Source: Candidatus Geohydrothermomicrobium daggyaiense
Lineage (GTDB): Bacteria > Actinomycetota > Geothermincolia > Fen-727 > JACVIW01
DNA: 5,204 nucleotides
Direction: 5' to 3'
Assembly (NCBI GenBank): GCA_015711695.1
Contig: JACVIW010000178.1
Coordinates: forward strand, 1-5,204
In this document: piece by piece, positions 1 to 5,204 of the stretch
Numbering within the stretch: the first letter of the stretch is position 1
Layout: every line of letters starts with the position of its first letter
Translations under genes and position numbers: made by a program
The notes under the pieces: generated by a model
Seen by the model: the letters and a program-made list of their open reading frames with translations, nothing else
Database searches by the model: none
Told to the model about the DNA's origin: nothing

Positions 1-639
1 GCTTTAAACGCGCTCGGCATTCTCGACGTAAAGCTAAGCCCTGAACCTTGTCCTCCCGAGAGAATTGTGAAGAGAGATTGCTGTGTTTCGGCTGCCTTGA
101 GAGGAGCGTTTCTGGGTGCTGGTTATTTGAGCGAACCCTATAAGCCCGCCGATCTTGAAATCACATTTTCTTCGGAATATGCTGCGGATTTATTCTCTGG
201 TCTTTTCAAGAGAAAAGGGATCAAGCCCGGTAAGAGATACAGAAATGGAAGATGGGTTCTCTATCTTAAGTCGAGAAGTAGTATTTCCGCTTACCTGGCC
301 ATAATTGGCGCACATAGGGCTCACCTTGAGTATGAAAGCCAGATCATCATGAATTCCACTCGAAACGCGGTCAATAGAAGAGTAAATTGCGATTCTGCAA
401 ATGCGAAACGGATAGCGGTATCTTCATTAAAGCAGCGAGAACTGATTATGAGGTTAAAAAACGCCGGCGAATTCCCTAACCTTGAACCGATTCTCGTGGA
501 ACTCGCTGAAGCCAGACTCGAGAATCCTCAAGCGTCACTTGCTGAGCTAGGGAAAATGATGCGACCGCCGATCACCAAATCTGCTGTTCAGAGAAGAATG
601 CGGAAAATAATGCTTATTTGTGAGGAAAGAACTTATTAG
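1..639 (+). CDS. whiA: WhiA-family DNA-binding protein, 3' part (5' end outside window)
   Basis: The reading frame is open from base 1, so the gene enters from the left; the GTG at 67 is an internal valine codon, not a start. The window encodes the last 212 residues, followed by TAG. WhiA proteins are usually a little over 300 residues, so roughly the first 100 are missing. What is visible: a degenerate LAGLIDADG-type segment, LRGAFLGAGYLSEP (window residues about 33-46), then YLAIIGAHRAHLEYE (about 97-111), then the family signature around NRRVNCDSANAKR (about 125-137), and a C-terminal helix-turn-helix with NPQASLAELGKMM and a KSAVQRRMRKI recognition-helix region. WhiA folds as an inactive homing-endonuclease-like domain plus HTH. 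It is a sporulation regulator in Streptomyces and affects cell division and chromosome segregation in Bacillus subtilis. It is normally found behind rapZ and yvcK, which I would expect just upstream. The function in this organism is inferred from the family. Confidence 0.93.
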   Translation, partial: ALNALGILDVKLSPEPCPPERIVKRDCCVSAALRGAFLGAGYLSEPYKPADLEITFSSEYAADLFSGLFKRKGIKPGKRYRNGRWVLYLKSRSSISAYLAIIGAHRAHLEYESQIIMNSTRNAVNRRVNCDSANAKRIAVSSLKQRELIMRLKNAGEFPNLEPILVELAEARLENPQASLAELGKMMRPPITKSAVQRRMRKIMLICEERTY

Positions 640-648
640 GATGGAAAT

Positions 649-677
649 GATCTTGATTTTGCATCATGTCATATAAT
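649..677 (+). promoter_or_regulatory. Likely sigma-A type promoter of the gap-pgk-tpiA-gpmI operon
   Basis: A perfect TATAAT lies at 672-677 in the gap between whiA and gap, which would place transcription start near 684 and give a leader of about 38 bases before the gap ATG. The -35 element is weak: 17 bases upstream is GATCTT (649-654), while the better-looking TTGATT (653-658) leaves only a 13-base spacer. There is a TG at 667-668, but it is not at the exact extended -10 position. The call rests on the -10 hexamer and on its position ahead of the first operon gene. Read-through from whiA is also possible, since no terminator is visible between the two genes. Confidence 0.5.
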
Positions 678-706
678 AGTGATACTGAACTCGGCGGAAA
701 GTGACG

Positions 707-715
707 AAAGGGGTG
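707..715 (+). promoter_or_regulatory. Ribosome binding site of gap (decides the start)
   Basis: AAAGGGGTG, a near match to AAGGAGGTG, ends six bases before ATG 722. The alternative in-frame GTG at 701 has only a weak GGCGGA two bases upstream, which is too close to be used. This site therefore supports the ATG at 722. Confidence 0.8.
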
Positions 716-721
716 GGCTCA

Positions 722-1720
722 ATGCCTGTAAGAATTGGGATAAACGGATTCGGAAGAATTGGAAGACTTGTGGCTCGTATAGCACTTTCAGATCCTGAAA
801 TAGAACTTGTGGCTGTTAACGACCTTGCCGATGCAAAGACGCTTGCTCACCTTTTCAAATATGACTCAATTCATCGGACATGTCCTGCAAACGTTAAAGC
901 TGATGATAACGCGATAATCGTCGATGATGCTTTTGTAAAAGTATTGAATGAAAAGGACCCTGGTTCCCTTCCCTGGAGGGATTTGGGCGTTTCGGTTGCC
1001 ATTGAGTCAACAGGAAGGTTTACCAAAAGAGATATGGCGCAAAAACACATTGATGCTGGTGCGGAAAGGGTTATTATCACCGCTCCGGCGACTGAACCTG
1101 ACCTGACCGTGGTTATCGGGGTTAACGATGACCTTTTCGATCCTGAAAAACATAGAATTATTTCAAATGCTTCATGCACAACCAACTGCCTTGTCCCGGT
1201 TGTCAAAGTTTTGATGGACAACTTCGGAGTGGAGCGTGGGTTTATGACAACCATACACGCTTACACCAACGATCAGGCTTTGCTCGACGCTCCGCATAAA
1301 GACCTCAGAAGGGCGCGAGCCGCCGCGATGTCTATAATACCAACAACGACGGGAGCCGCTCGTGCCACCGGTTTAGTGATACCGGAACTTAAAGGCAAGA
1401 TGGATGGAGTTGCCATGCGCGTGCCTGTATTTAACGGTTCAGTTGTTGACCTTGTAGCCATACTCGGAAGAGAAGTGACGATCGAAGAAGTTAACGGAGC
1501 GATGAAGGAAGCAGCCCAAGGAGAAAGGCTAAAAGGAATACTAGCGTATACTGAAGACCCTATCGTCAGTGTTGATGTCATAGGTAGTACATTTTCCTCT
1601 GTGTTCGATGCTTCTTCCACGATGGTTATGGGAAATCTGGTGAAAGTTATTTCCTGGTATGACAATGAATGGGGTTACTCTAACAGGGTTGTAGACCTAA
1701 TTAAAATAATCGCCTCATGA
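722..1720 (+). CDS. gap: Glyceraldehyde-3-phosphate dehydrogenase, type I
   Basis: This cytosolic enzyme reversibly converts glyceraldehyde 3-phosphate, phosphate and NAD(P)+ to 1,3-bisphosphoglycerate. The chosen start at ATG 722 gives 332 residues, the usual length, and the typical opening MPVRIGINGFGRIGR. An in-frame GTG at 701 would add seven unconserved residues and lacks a good ribosome site. Visible features: Rossmann motif GINGFGRIGR (6-15), Asp34 at the end of the second strand (binds NAD ribose in this family), ESTG (95-98), catalytic Cys152 in SNASCTTNC, His179 in IHAYTND, the S-loop DAPHKDLRRARAA (189-201), phosphate-binding Arg233, and C-terminal SWYDNEWGYSNRV (311-323). Asp34 favours NAD. 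The S-loop carries Ala190-Pro191 where the Bacillus stearothermophilus enzyme has Leu-Pro, so the cofactor preference is not fully certain. The segment RVPVFNGSVVDL departs from the common RVPTPNVSVVDL. It is the first gene of the operon, 16 bases ahead of pgk. Confidence 0.97.
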   Translation: MPVRIGINGFGRIGRLVARIALSDPEIELVAVNDLADAKTLAHLFKYDSIHRTCPANVKADDNAIIVDDAFVKVLNEKDPGSLPWRDLGVSVAIESTGRFTKRDMAQKHIDAGAERVIITAPATEPDLTVVIGVNDDLFDPEKHRIISNASCTTNCLVPVVKVLMDNFGVERGFMTTIHAYTNDQALLDAPHKDLRRARAAAMSIIPTTTGAARATGLVIPELKGKMDGVAMRVPVFNGSVVDLVAILGREVTIEEVNGAMKEAAQGERLKGILAYTEDPIVSVDVIGSTFSSVFDASSTMVMGNLVKVISWYDNEWGYSNRVVDLIKIIAS

Positions 1721-1722
1721 TT

Positions 1723-1730
1723 AAGGGAGA
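1723..1730 (+). promoter_or_regulatory. Ribosome binding site of pgk
   Basis: AAGGGAGA lies six bases before ATG 1737, inside the 16-base gap-pgk spacer. It supports that ATG, which also gives the family's normal N-terminus. Confidence 0.75.
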
Positions 1731-1736
1731 CCTGAG

Positions 1737-2927
1737 ATGGTAGTGCTTACAAAAAAAACGCTTAGAGACATAGATATTTCTGGAAAGAGAGTTCTGGTCA
1801 GAGTTGATTTTAACGTTCCGCTTGATAAGGATAGAAATGTTATTGATGACACAAGGCTTAAAGGCGCGATACCGACAGTGCGGTATATACTTGACCAGAA
1901 CGCTCATCCCGTGTTGATGTCTCATCTGGGTCGCCCGAAAGGTCAGGTCGTTGAAAGCCTGAGAATGGCGCCTGTAGGGAAACGATTTGAGGAGCTCATA
2001 TCTTATCCTGTTCTTACGCTGAAACAGTGTGTTGGTCCTGAAGTCAAAGAAGCTATAGAGCAGAATCCGGACAAAATAATTCTTCTTGAGAATTTGCGTT
2101 TTCATCCAGGAGAAAGAGAAAATCTTCCTGACTTTGCAAAGATGCTTGCAGAACTGGGGGAAATCTATGTTAACGATGCGTTTGCGACTTCTCACCGCGC
2201 CCACGCTTCGACGGTGGGTGTTACCGCATATCTTCCTTCTGTGATGGGATTTCTGATGGAAAAAGAGCTGCTGACGCTTGGGTCATTGCTGGAAGACCCG
2301 GATCACCCTTTCGTGGTTGTCCTTGGGGGAAACAAGGTTTCGGACAAGCTCGGGATGATTGATAGTTTCATTGAAGTTGCTGATGTAATTCTTACCGGTG
2401 GTGGTATGTGCTTTACTCTGCTGAAGAGTATGGGATTTGAAGTGGGGAACTCGATAGTTGAGGAGGATCAAGTTCAGTCAATTTCTGCAACACTGAAAAA
2501 AGCCAGAAGAAAAGGGGTAAGAGTGATGGTTCCGTCAGATCTTGTGGTGGCTGACAGATTTGACAAGAGCGCAAACTACAAGATCGTGCCCGCTGAAAGC
2601 ATTCCCAAGGATTGGATGGGACTTGATATAGGACCCGCAACCATTGAGAAATACTGCTCGATAATAAATGCGGCAAAGACCGTTTTCTGGAACGGTCCCA
2701 TGGGAGTTTTTGAATGGCCCTCTTTTGCAGACGGAACTAAGAAGATTGCTGAATGCATTGCCGACGCGCCTGGCCTCACTGTTGTGGGTGGAGGAGACTC
2801 GGATGCGGCAATAAAGCAGTACCATCTTGAGGATAAGATAGATTTTGTTTCCACCGGTGGCGGGGCAGCAATGAGACTGCTTGAAGGCAAGAAACTTCCT
2901 GCTGTGGAAGCGCTCGAGGAAAAATAG
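1737..2927 (+). CDS. pgk: Phosphoglycerate kinase
   Basis: This enzyme transfers phosphate from 1,3-bisphosphoglycerate to ADP, giving 3-phosphoglycerate and ATP; it uses the product of Gap. The 396-residue length is normal for a complete bacterial Pgk. N-terminal substrate domain: RVDFNVP (22-28, Asp24 and Asn26 bind 3-phosphoglycerate), DTRLKGAIPT (38-47), SHLGRPKG (62-69), LLENLRFHPGE (116-126) and NDAFATSHRAHAST (146-159). C-terminal nucleotide domain: GGNKVSDKLGMI (197-208), GLDIGPATIE (295-304), VFWNGPMGVFEWP (316-328), GGGDSDAA (351-358) and STGGGAAMRLLEGKKLP (372-388). The usual GGAKVSDK reads GGNKVSDK here, and GGGDSAAA reads GGGDSDAA; both are small changes beside intact motifs. The gene ends with TAG and is separate from tpiA, in contrast to the Pgk-Tpi fusion of Thermotoga maritima. 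It lies 16 bases after gap and 16 before tpiA. Confidence 0.97.
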   Translation: MVVLTKKTLRDIDISGKRVLVRVDFNVPLDKDRNVIDDTRLKGAIPTVRYILDQNAHPVLMSHLGRPKGQVVESLRMAPVGKRFEELISYPVLTLKQCVGPEVKEAIEQNPDKIILLENLRFHPGERENLPDFAKMLAELGEIYVNDAFATSHRAHASTVGVTAYLPSVMGFLMEKELLTLGSLLEDPDHPFVVVLGGNKVSDKLGMIDSFIEVADVILTGGGMCFTLLKSMGFEVGNSIVEEDQVQSISATLKKARRKGVRVMVPSDLVVADRFDKSANYKIVPAESIPKDWMGLDIGPATIEKYCSIINAAKTVFWNGPMGVFEWPSFADGTKKIAECIADAPGLTVVGGGDSDAAIKQYHLEDKIDFVSTGGGAAMRLLEGKKLPAVEALEEK

Positions 2928-2932
2928 CTGTT

Positions 2933-2938
2933 GGAGGT
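2933..2938 (+). promoter_or_regulatory. Ribosome binding site of tpiA (supports a TTG start)
   Basis: A perfect GGAGGT sits five bases before TTG 2944 in the pgk-tpiA spacer. No ATG or GTG is suitably placed, and translation from this TTG begins directly with the conserved strand leading to GNWKMN, so the strong site appears to compensate for a weak start codon. Confidence 0.85.
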
Positions 2939-2943
2939 CATAA

Positions 2944-3702
2944 TTGCGAAAAGGAATTATAGCTGGCAACTGGAAAATGAATCTCACGCCCGATGAGTCA
3001 GTCTCTCTTGTGGAGGAAGTTTGGGAGAGGATTGCGAATTTAGACCGTGTTGAAGTTGTTGTCTGCCCGCCTTTTATTAGCATTCCCCGGGTCAGAGAAT
3101 TACTCGATTCCAGAAAGATGCGTATTCACCTTGGTGCGCAGAACATGCACTGGGAGGAGTCGGGTGCATACACGGGGGAGATATCGCCGGTCATGCTCAA
3201 ATTTTATGGCGTTACGCACGTGATAATCGGCCACTCAGAAAGAAGGCAGTATTTTGGAGAGACGGATCAAGCTGTGAACAGAAAAGTTCTATCAGCGCTT
3301 TTTCATGATCTGACGCCTATCATGTGTGTTGGAGAAAGTTTGAAAGAAAGGGAGAGCGGACATACAAAGGATGTTGTCGTAACACAAGTAAAGAGGGGTT
3401 TATTTGAAGTTCCGGGCAATCTTGCAAGAAGGGTAATCATAGCTTACGAGCCGGTATGGGCAATTGGGACGGGGAAAGCTGCCTCAGGTGGAGACGCGCA
3501 GGACGTTGCTCACCTTATAAGGGAAGTTCTAACCGAACTCTACAATGAGGAGATTTCCGAGGAAGTGAGAATTCAATACGGCGGAAGTGTCAGCCCTGAT
3601 AATATATCGGATTTTATGTCTATGCCTGATATTGACGGTGCCCTAGTGGGCGGAGCGAGTATAAAATCAGAGAGTTTTGCGGAACTCGTGAGGCTGGCTT
3701 GA
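2944..3702 (+). CDS. tpiA: Triose-phosphate isomerase (TTG start)
   Basis: This TIM-barrel enzyme interconverts dihydroxyacetone phosphate and glyceraldehyde 3-phosphate, feeding Gap. The 252-residue length is standard. Visible residues: AGNWKMN (7-13) with Asn9 and Lys11 in the active site, the segment LGAQNMHWEESGAYTGEIS (63-81), catalytic His97 in IIGHSERRQYFGE (94-106), CVGESLKERE (128-137), catalytic base Glu169 in AYEPVWAIGTG (167-177) leading into mobile loop 6, and phosphate-binding YGGSV (212-216) and GALVGGAS (232-239). The start is TTG 2944: the GGAGGT ahead of it is well spaced, and the product begins MRKGIIAGNWKM, as expected for the family. Its TGA stop (3700-3702) overlaps the TTG start of gpmI by four bases, so the two are probably translationally coupled. 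All catalytic residues are present. Confidence 0.97.
   Translation: MRKGIIAGNWKMNLTPDESVSLVEEVWERIANLDRVEVVVCPPFISIPRVRELLDSRKMRIHLGAQNMHWEESGAYTGEISPVMLKFYGVTHVIIGHSERRQYFGETDQAVNRKVLSALFHDLTPIMCVGESLKERESGHTKDVVVTQVKRGLFEVPGNLARRVIIAYEPVWAIGTGKAASGGDAQDVAHLIREVLTELYNEEISEEVRIQYGGSVSPDNISDFMSMPDIDGALVGGASIKSESFAELVRLA
3688..3693 (+). promoter_or_regulatory. Probable ribosome binding site of gpmI, inside tpiA
   Basis: GTGAGG lies within the last codons of tpiA, five bases before TTG 3699. It is only a moderate Shine-Dalgarno match, which fits initiation largely by ribosomes that have just finished tpiA. Confidence 0.5.
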
Positions 3703-5204
3703 ATCGCCCTCGCCCTTTTCTTCTTGCTATACTCGATGGTTGGGGTGAAGCGCCTGAATCGTATGGTAATGCCATAGCCGCGGCGAACACTCCAACGATG
3801 GATTCCCTTAAGATGCAGTTTCCCTTTACCACGTTGAGTGCTTCTGGTGAAGCGGTCGGGCTTCCACCTGGACAAATGGGTAATTCCGAGGTGGGACACC
3901 TAAATATCGGTGCGGGCAGGGTGGTTTACCAGGATCTCATGAGAATCACCAATTCAATAAATTCAGGGGAGTTTTTTAAAAATCCTGTACTGGTAAGCGC
4001 CGTTAAGCATGCGATTTCATCTGGTGGCACGTTACACCTTTTGGGATTGTTGTCCGATGGCGGTGTGCACAGTCATATCACACACCTCTTTGCGCTTATC
4101 GACCTGGCGAAAAGCATTGGCCTGGACAGGGTTTGCACACACGCGTTTCTCGATGGTCGTGATGCTCCACCACGTAGTGCCCTAAAATACGTGGAAATGT
4201 TAGAAGCGAAAACGGGACGGGACGGTTCGGGATCGATAAGGACAATCCAGGGACGCTATTATGCTATGGATAGGGATAACAGATGGGAAAGAACTCAGCT
4301 TGCTTATGAGGCAATAGTTCACGCAAATGCTCCAGTTGTAGGCTCAGCGAGTGAAGCGATACTTAAATCTTATGACGAAGGTAGGGATGATGAATTTCTC
4401 TTGCCCCGTGTTGTTGGTTCGAGAAAGCCAATGATGGACGGTGATTCGGTGATATTCTTCAATTTTCGACCCGACAGGGCAAGGCAGCTTACAAAAGCTT
4501 TGACAGAAGCTGAATTTGATAAGTTTGACCGCGGAAGGACCCCAGTGCTACCTTTTGTTGTGACGATGACAGAATACGATAAAAATTTCAACCTGCCTCA
4601 CGCGTTTCCACCGGAGGAAATAAAATGTGTTCTTGCGGATGTCATCGCGGCGCATGGCTTAAGGCAGCTTCATATAGCCGAGACAGAGAAATACGCGCAC
4701 GTGACATATTTCTTCAACGGAGGGATTGAGGAACCGAAGCCCGGAGAGGACAGAGTCCTGATTCCCTCGCCGAAAGTTTCTACATACGACAAGAAACCGG
4801 AGATGAGCGCTTTTGAAGTAGCTCAAGAGACCAAAAAAAGGATAAAAAACGGCAAATATGATTTTATTGTTTTGAATTTTGCCAACTGCGACATGGTTGG
4901 CCATACAGGTGATTTTGACGCTGCGGTGCGCGCTGTGGAAGCTGTAGACAGTAGCTTAAAAATTGTCTTTGATGCTCTCTGGGAGGTAGGTGGTGCTGGA
5001 TTCGTTACCGCGGATCACGGAAATGCTGAGCTCATGCTTGATAAAGGGAAGACATGCACTGCCCATTCTCTAAGCAGGGTACCTTTCATCAATTGTACAC
5101 CAGAGAGGAAACCACTCAGGGATGACGGTAAACTCGGCGATATTGCGCCCACCGTTCTTGAGGTTATGGGATTGCCTGTGCCTAAGGAAATGACGGGCGT
5201 TTCT
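3699..5204 (+). CDS. gpmI: 2,3-bisphosphoglycerate-independent phosphoglycerate mutase (TTG start, 3' end outside window)
   Basis: This cofactor-independent mutase converts 3-phosphoglycerate to 2-phosphoglycerate through a phosphoserine intermediate and needs two metal ions, usually Mn2+. The frame is open from TTG 3699 to the last base, 502 residues with no stop. Family members are about 510 residues, so only the extreme C-terminus is missing. Translation from TTG gives MNRPRPFLLAILDGWGEAPE, the expected opening; the TTG overlaps the tpiA stop as TTGA. Metal ligands and catalytic residues are visible: Asp13 (LDGWG), Ser63 (GNSEVGHLNIGAGR, 61-74), SDGGVHSH (119-126), HAFLDGRDAPP (148-158), GRYYAMDRDNRW (185-196), FNFRPDRARQL (254-264), ETEKYAHVTYFFNGG (328-342), Asp398 and His402 (NFANCDMVGHTGD), Asp439 and His440 (TADHGNAE), and His456 (TAHS). 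It belongs to the alkaline phosphatase superfamily. Eno would be a natural next gene, but it is not in view. Confidence 0.96.
   Translation, partial: MNRPRPFLLAILDGWGEAPESYGNAIAAANTPTMDSLKMQFPFTTLSASGEAVGLPPGQMGNSEVGHLNIGAGRVVYQDLMRITNSINSGEFFKNPVLVSAVKHAISSGGTLHLLGLLSDGGVHSHITHLFALIDLAKSIGLDRVCTHAFLDGRDAPPRSALKYVEMLEAKTGRDGSGSIRTIQGRYYAMDRDNRWERTQLAYEAIVHANAPVVGSASEAILKSYDEGRDDEFLLPRVVGSRKPMMDGDSVIFFNFRPDRARQLTKALTEAEFDKFDRGRTPVLPFVVTMTEYDKNFNLPHAFPPEEIKCVLADVIAAHGLRQLHIAETEKYAHVTYFFNGGIEEPKPGEDRVLIPSPKVSTYDKKPEMSAFEVAQETKKRIKNGKYDFIVLNFANCDMVGHTGDFDAAVRAVEAVDSSLKIVFDALWEVGGAGFVTADHGNAELMLDKGKTCTAHSLSRVPFINCTPERKPLRDDGKLGDIAPTVLEVMGLPVPKEMTGVS

Noticed and set aside
67..639. GTG at 67 as the start of a 190-residue gene
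   Set aside because: The same frame is open back to base 1, and the region before 67 lies ahead of a mid-protein WhiA motif. The GTG is an internal valine codon of a longer gene.
653..677. TTGATT (653-658) as a true -35 paired with TATAAT
   Set aside because: The spacer would be only 13 bases, too short for a normal sigma-A promoter, although the hexamer itself looks better than the correctly spaced GATCTT.
871..1254. Minus-strand open frame of 127 codons opposite gap
   Set aside because: It lies wholly over a well-conserved GAPDH coding region, shows no recognisable domain, and is expected from codon bias of the real gene. The same holds for the minus frame at 1273-1665.
1701..2204. Minus-strand open frame of 167 codons opposite pgk
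   Set aside because: It covers the conserved N-terminal Pgk motifs, has low-complexity composition with no family resemblance, and has no neighbours on its strand. The minus frames at 2283-2471, 2413-2676, 2535-3083 and 2576-2941 were dismissed for the same reason.
3573..3899. Minus-strand frames across the tpiA-gpmI junction (also 3620-3832)
   Set aside because: Both strands cannot reasonably code here: the + strand holds the TpiA YGGSV and GALVGG motifs and the GpmI DGWG and GNSEVGH motifs. No ribosome site or domain supports the minus frames.
4370..4904. Short minus-strand frames opposite gpmI (4370-4591 and 4659-4904)
   Set aside because: They are shadows of conserved GpmI coding sequence, with no recognisable product.
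3699..5204. Possible frameshift or broken gpmI, since no complete frame closes within the window
   Set aside because: Codon-by-codon reading from TTG 3699 to 5204 gives 502 residues without a stop and with all metal and catalytic residues in order. The gene is simply cut by the window edge.
1..5204. A new defence, mobile or RNA-based system
   Set aside because: The window is almost fully occupied by five standard genes with family-typical lengths and motifs. I saw no repeats, terminal inverted repeats, tRNA-like folds or unexplained conserved blocks.

Overview
The window is a piece of bacterial housekeeping DNA, all genes on the + strand and tightly packed. From left to right it holds the last two thirds of whiA (1-639, cut by the left edge), a short gap of about 80 bases with a likely promoter, and then a run of lower-glycolysis genes: gap (722-1720), pgk (1737-2927), tpiA (2944-3702) and gpmI (3699-5204, cut by the right edge about ten codons before the usual family end). 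The longest stretch without a gene is the 82 bases between whiA and gap.

The four metabolic genes encode consecutive or directly linked steps of the triose part of glycolysis and gluconeogenesis. TpiA interconverts dihydroxyacetone phosphate and glyceraldehyde 3-phosphate. Gap oxidises and phosphorylates the latter to 1,3-bisphosphoglycerate. Pgk makes ATP and 3-phosphoglycerate, and GpmI isomerises that to 2-phosphoglycerate. Spacings of 16 bases (gap-pgk), 16 bases (pgk-tpiA) and a 4-base stop/start overlap (tpiA-gpmI) argue for a single operon with close translational coupling. Two of the four start codons are inferred to be TTG, and two annotation choices matter: gap should start at ATG 722, not GTG 701, and gpmI starts at TTG 3699 inside the tpiA stop.

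The organism looks like a bacterium with a Firmicutes-like gene order: whiA followed by gap-pgk-tpi-gpmI, strong purine-rich Shine-Dalgarno sites, moderate GC, and frequent AGA/AGG arginine and ATA isoleucine codons. Clostridia, Synergistota or Thermotogota would all fit. pgk and tpiA are separate genes here, unlike the Pgk-Tpi fusion known from Thermotoga maritima. I cannot name the genus from sequence alone.

I found no previously undescribed system. All five proteins belong to well-known families, the catalytic residues of the enzymes are intact, and there are no mobile elements, CRISPR arrays, RNA genes or extended repeats that I can see. The items worth a second look are modest: the direct whiA-gap junction with no cggR-type repressor in between, a perfect TATAAT with a small dyad next to it, the Ala-Pro pair in the GAPDH cofactor region, and the two TTG starts.
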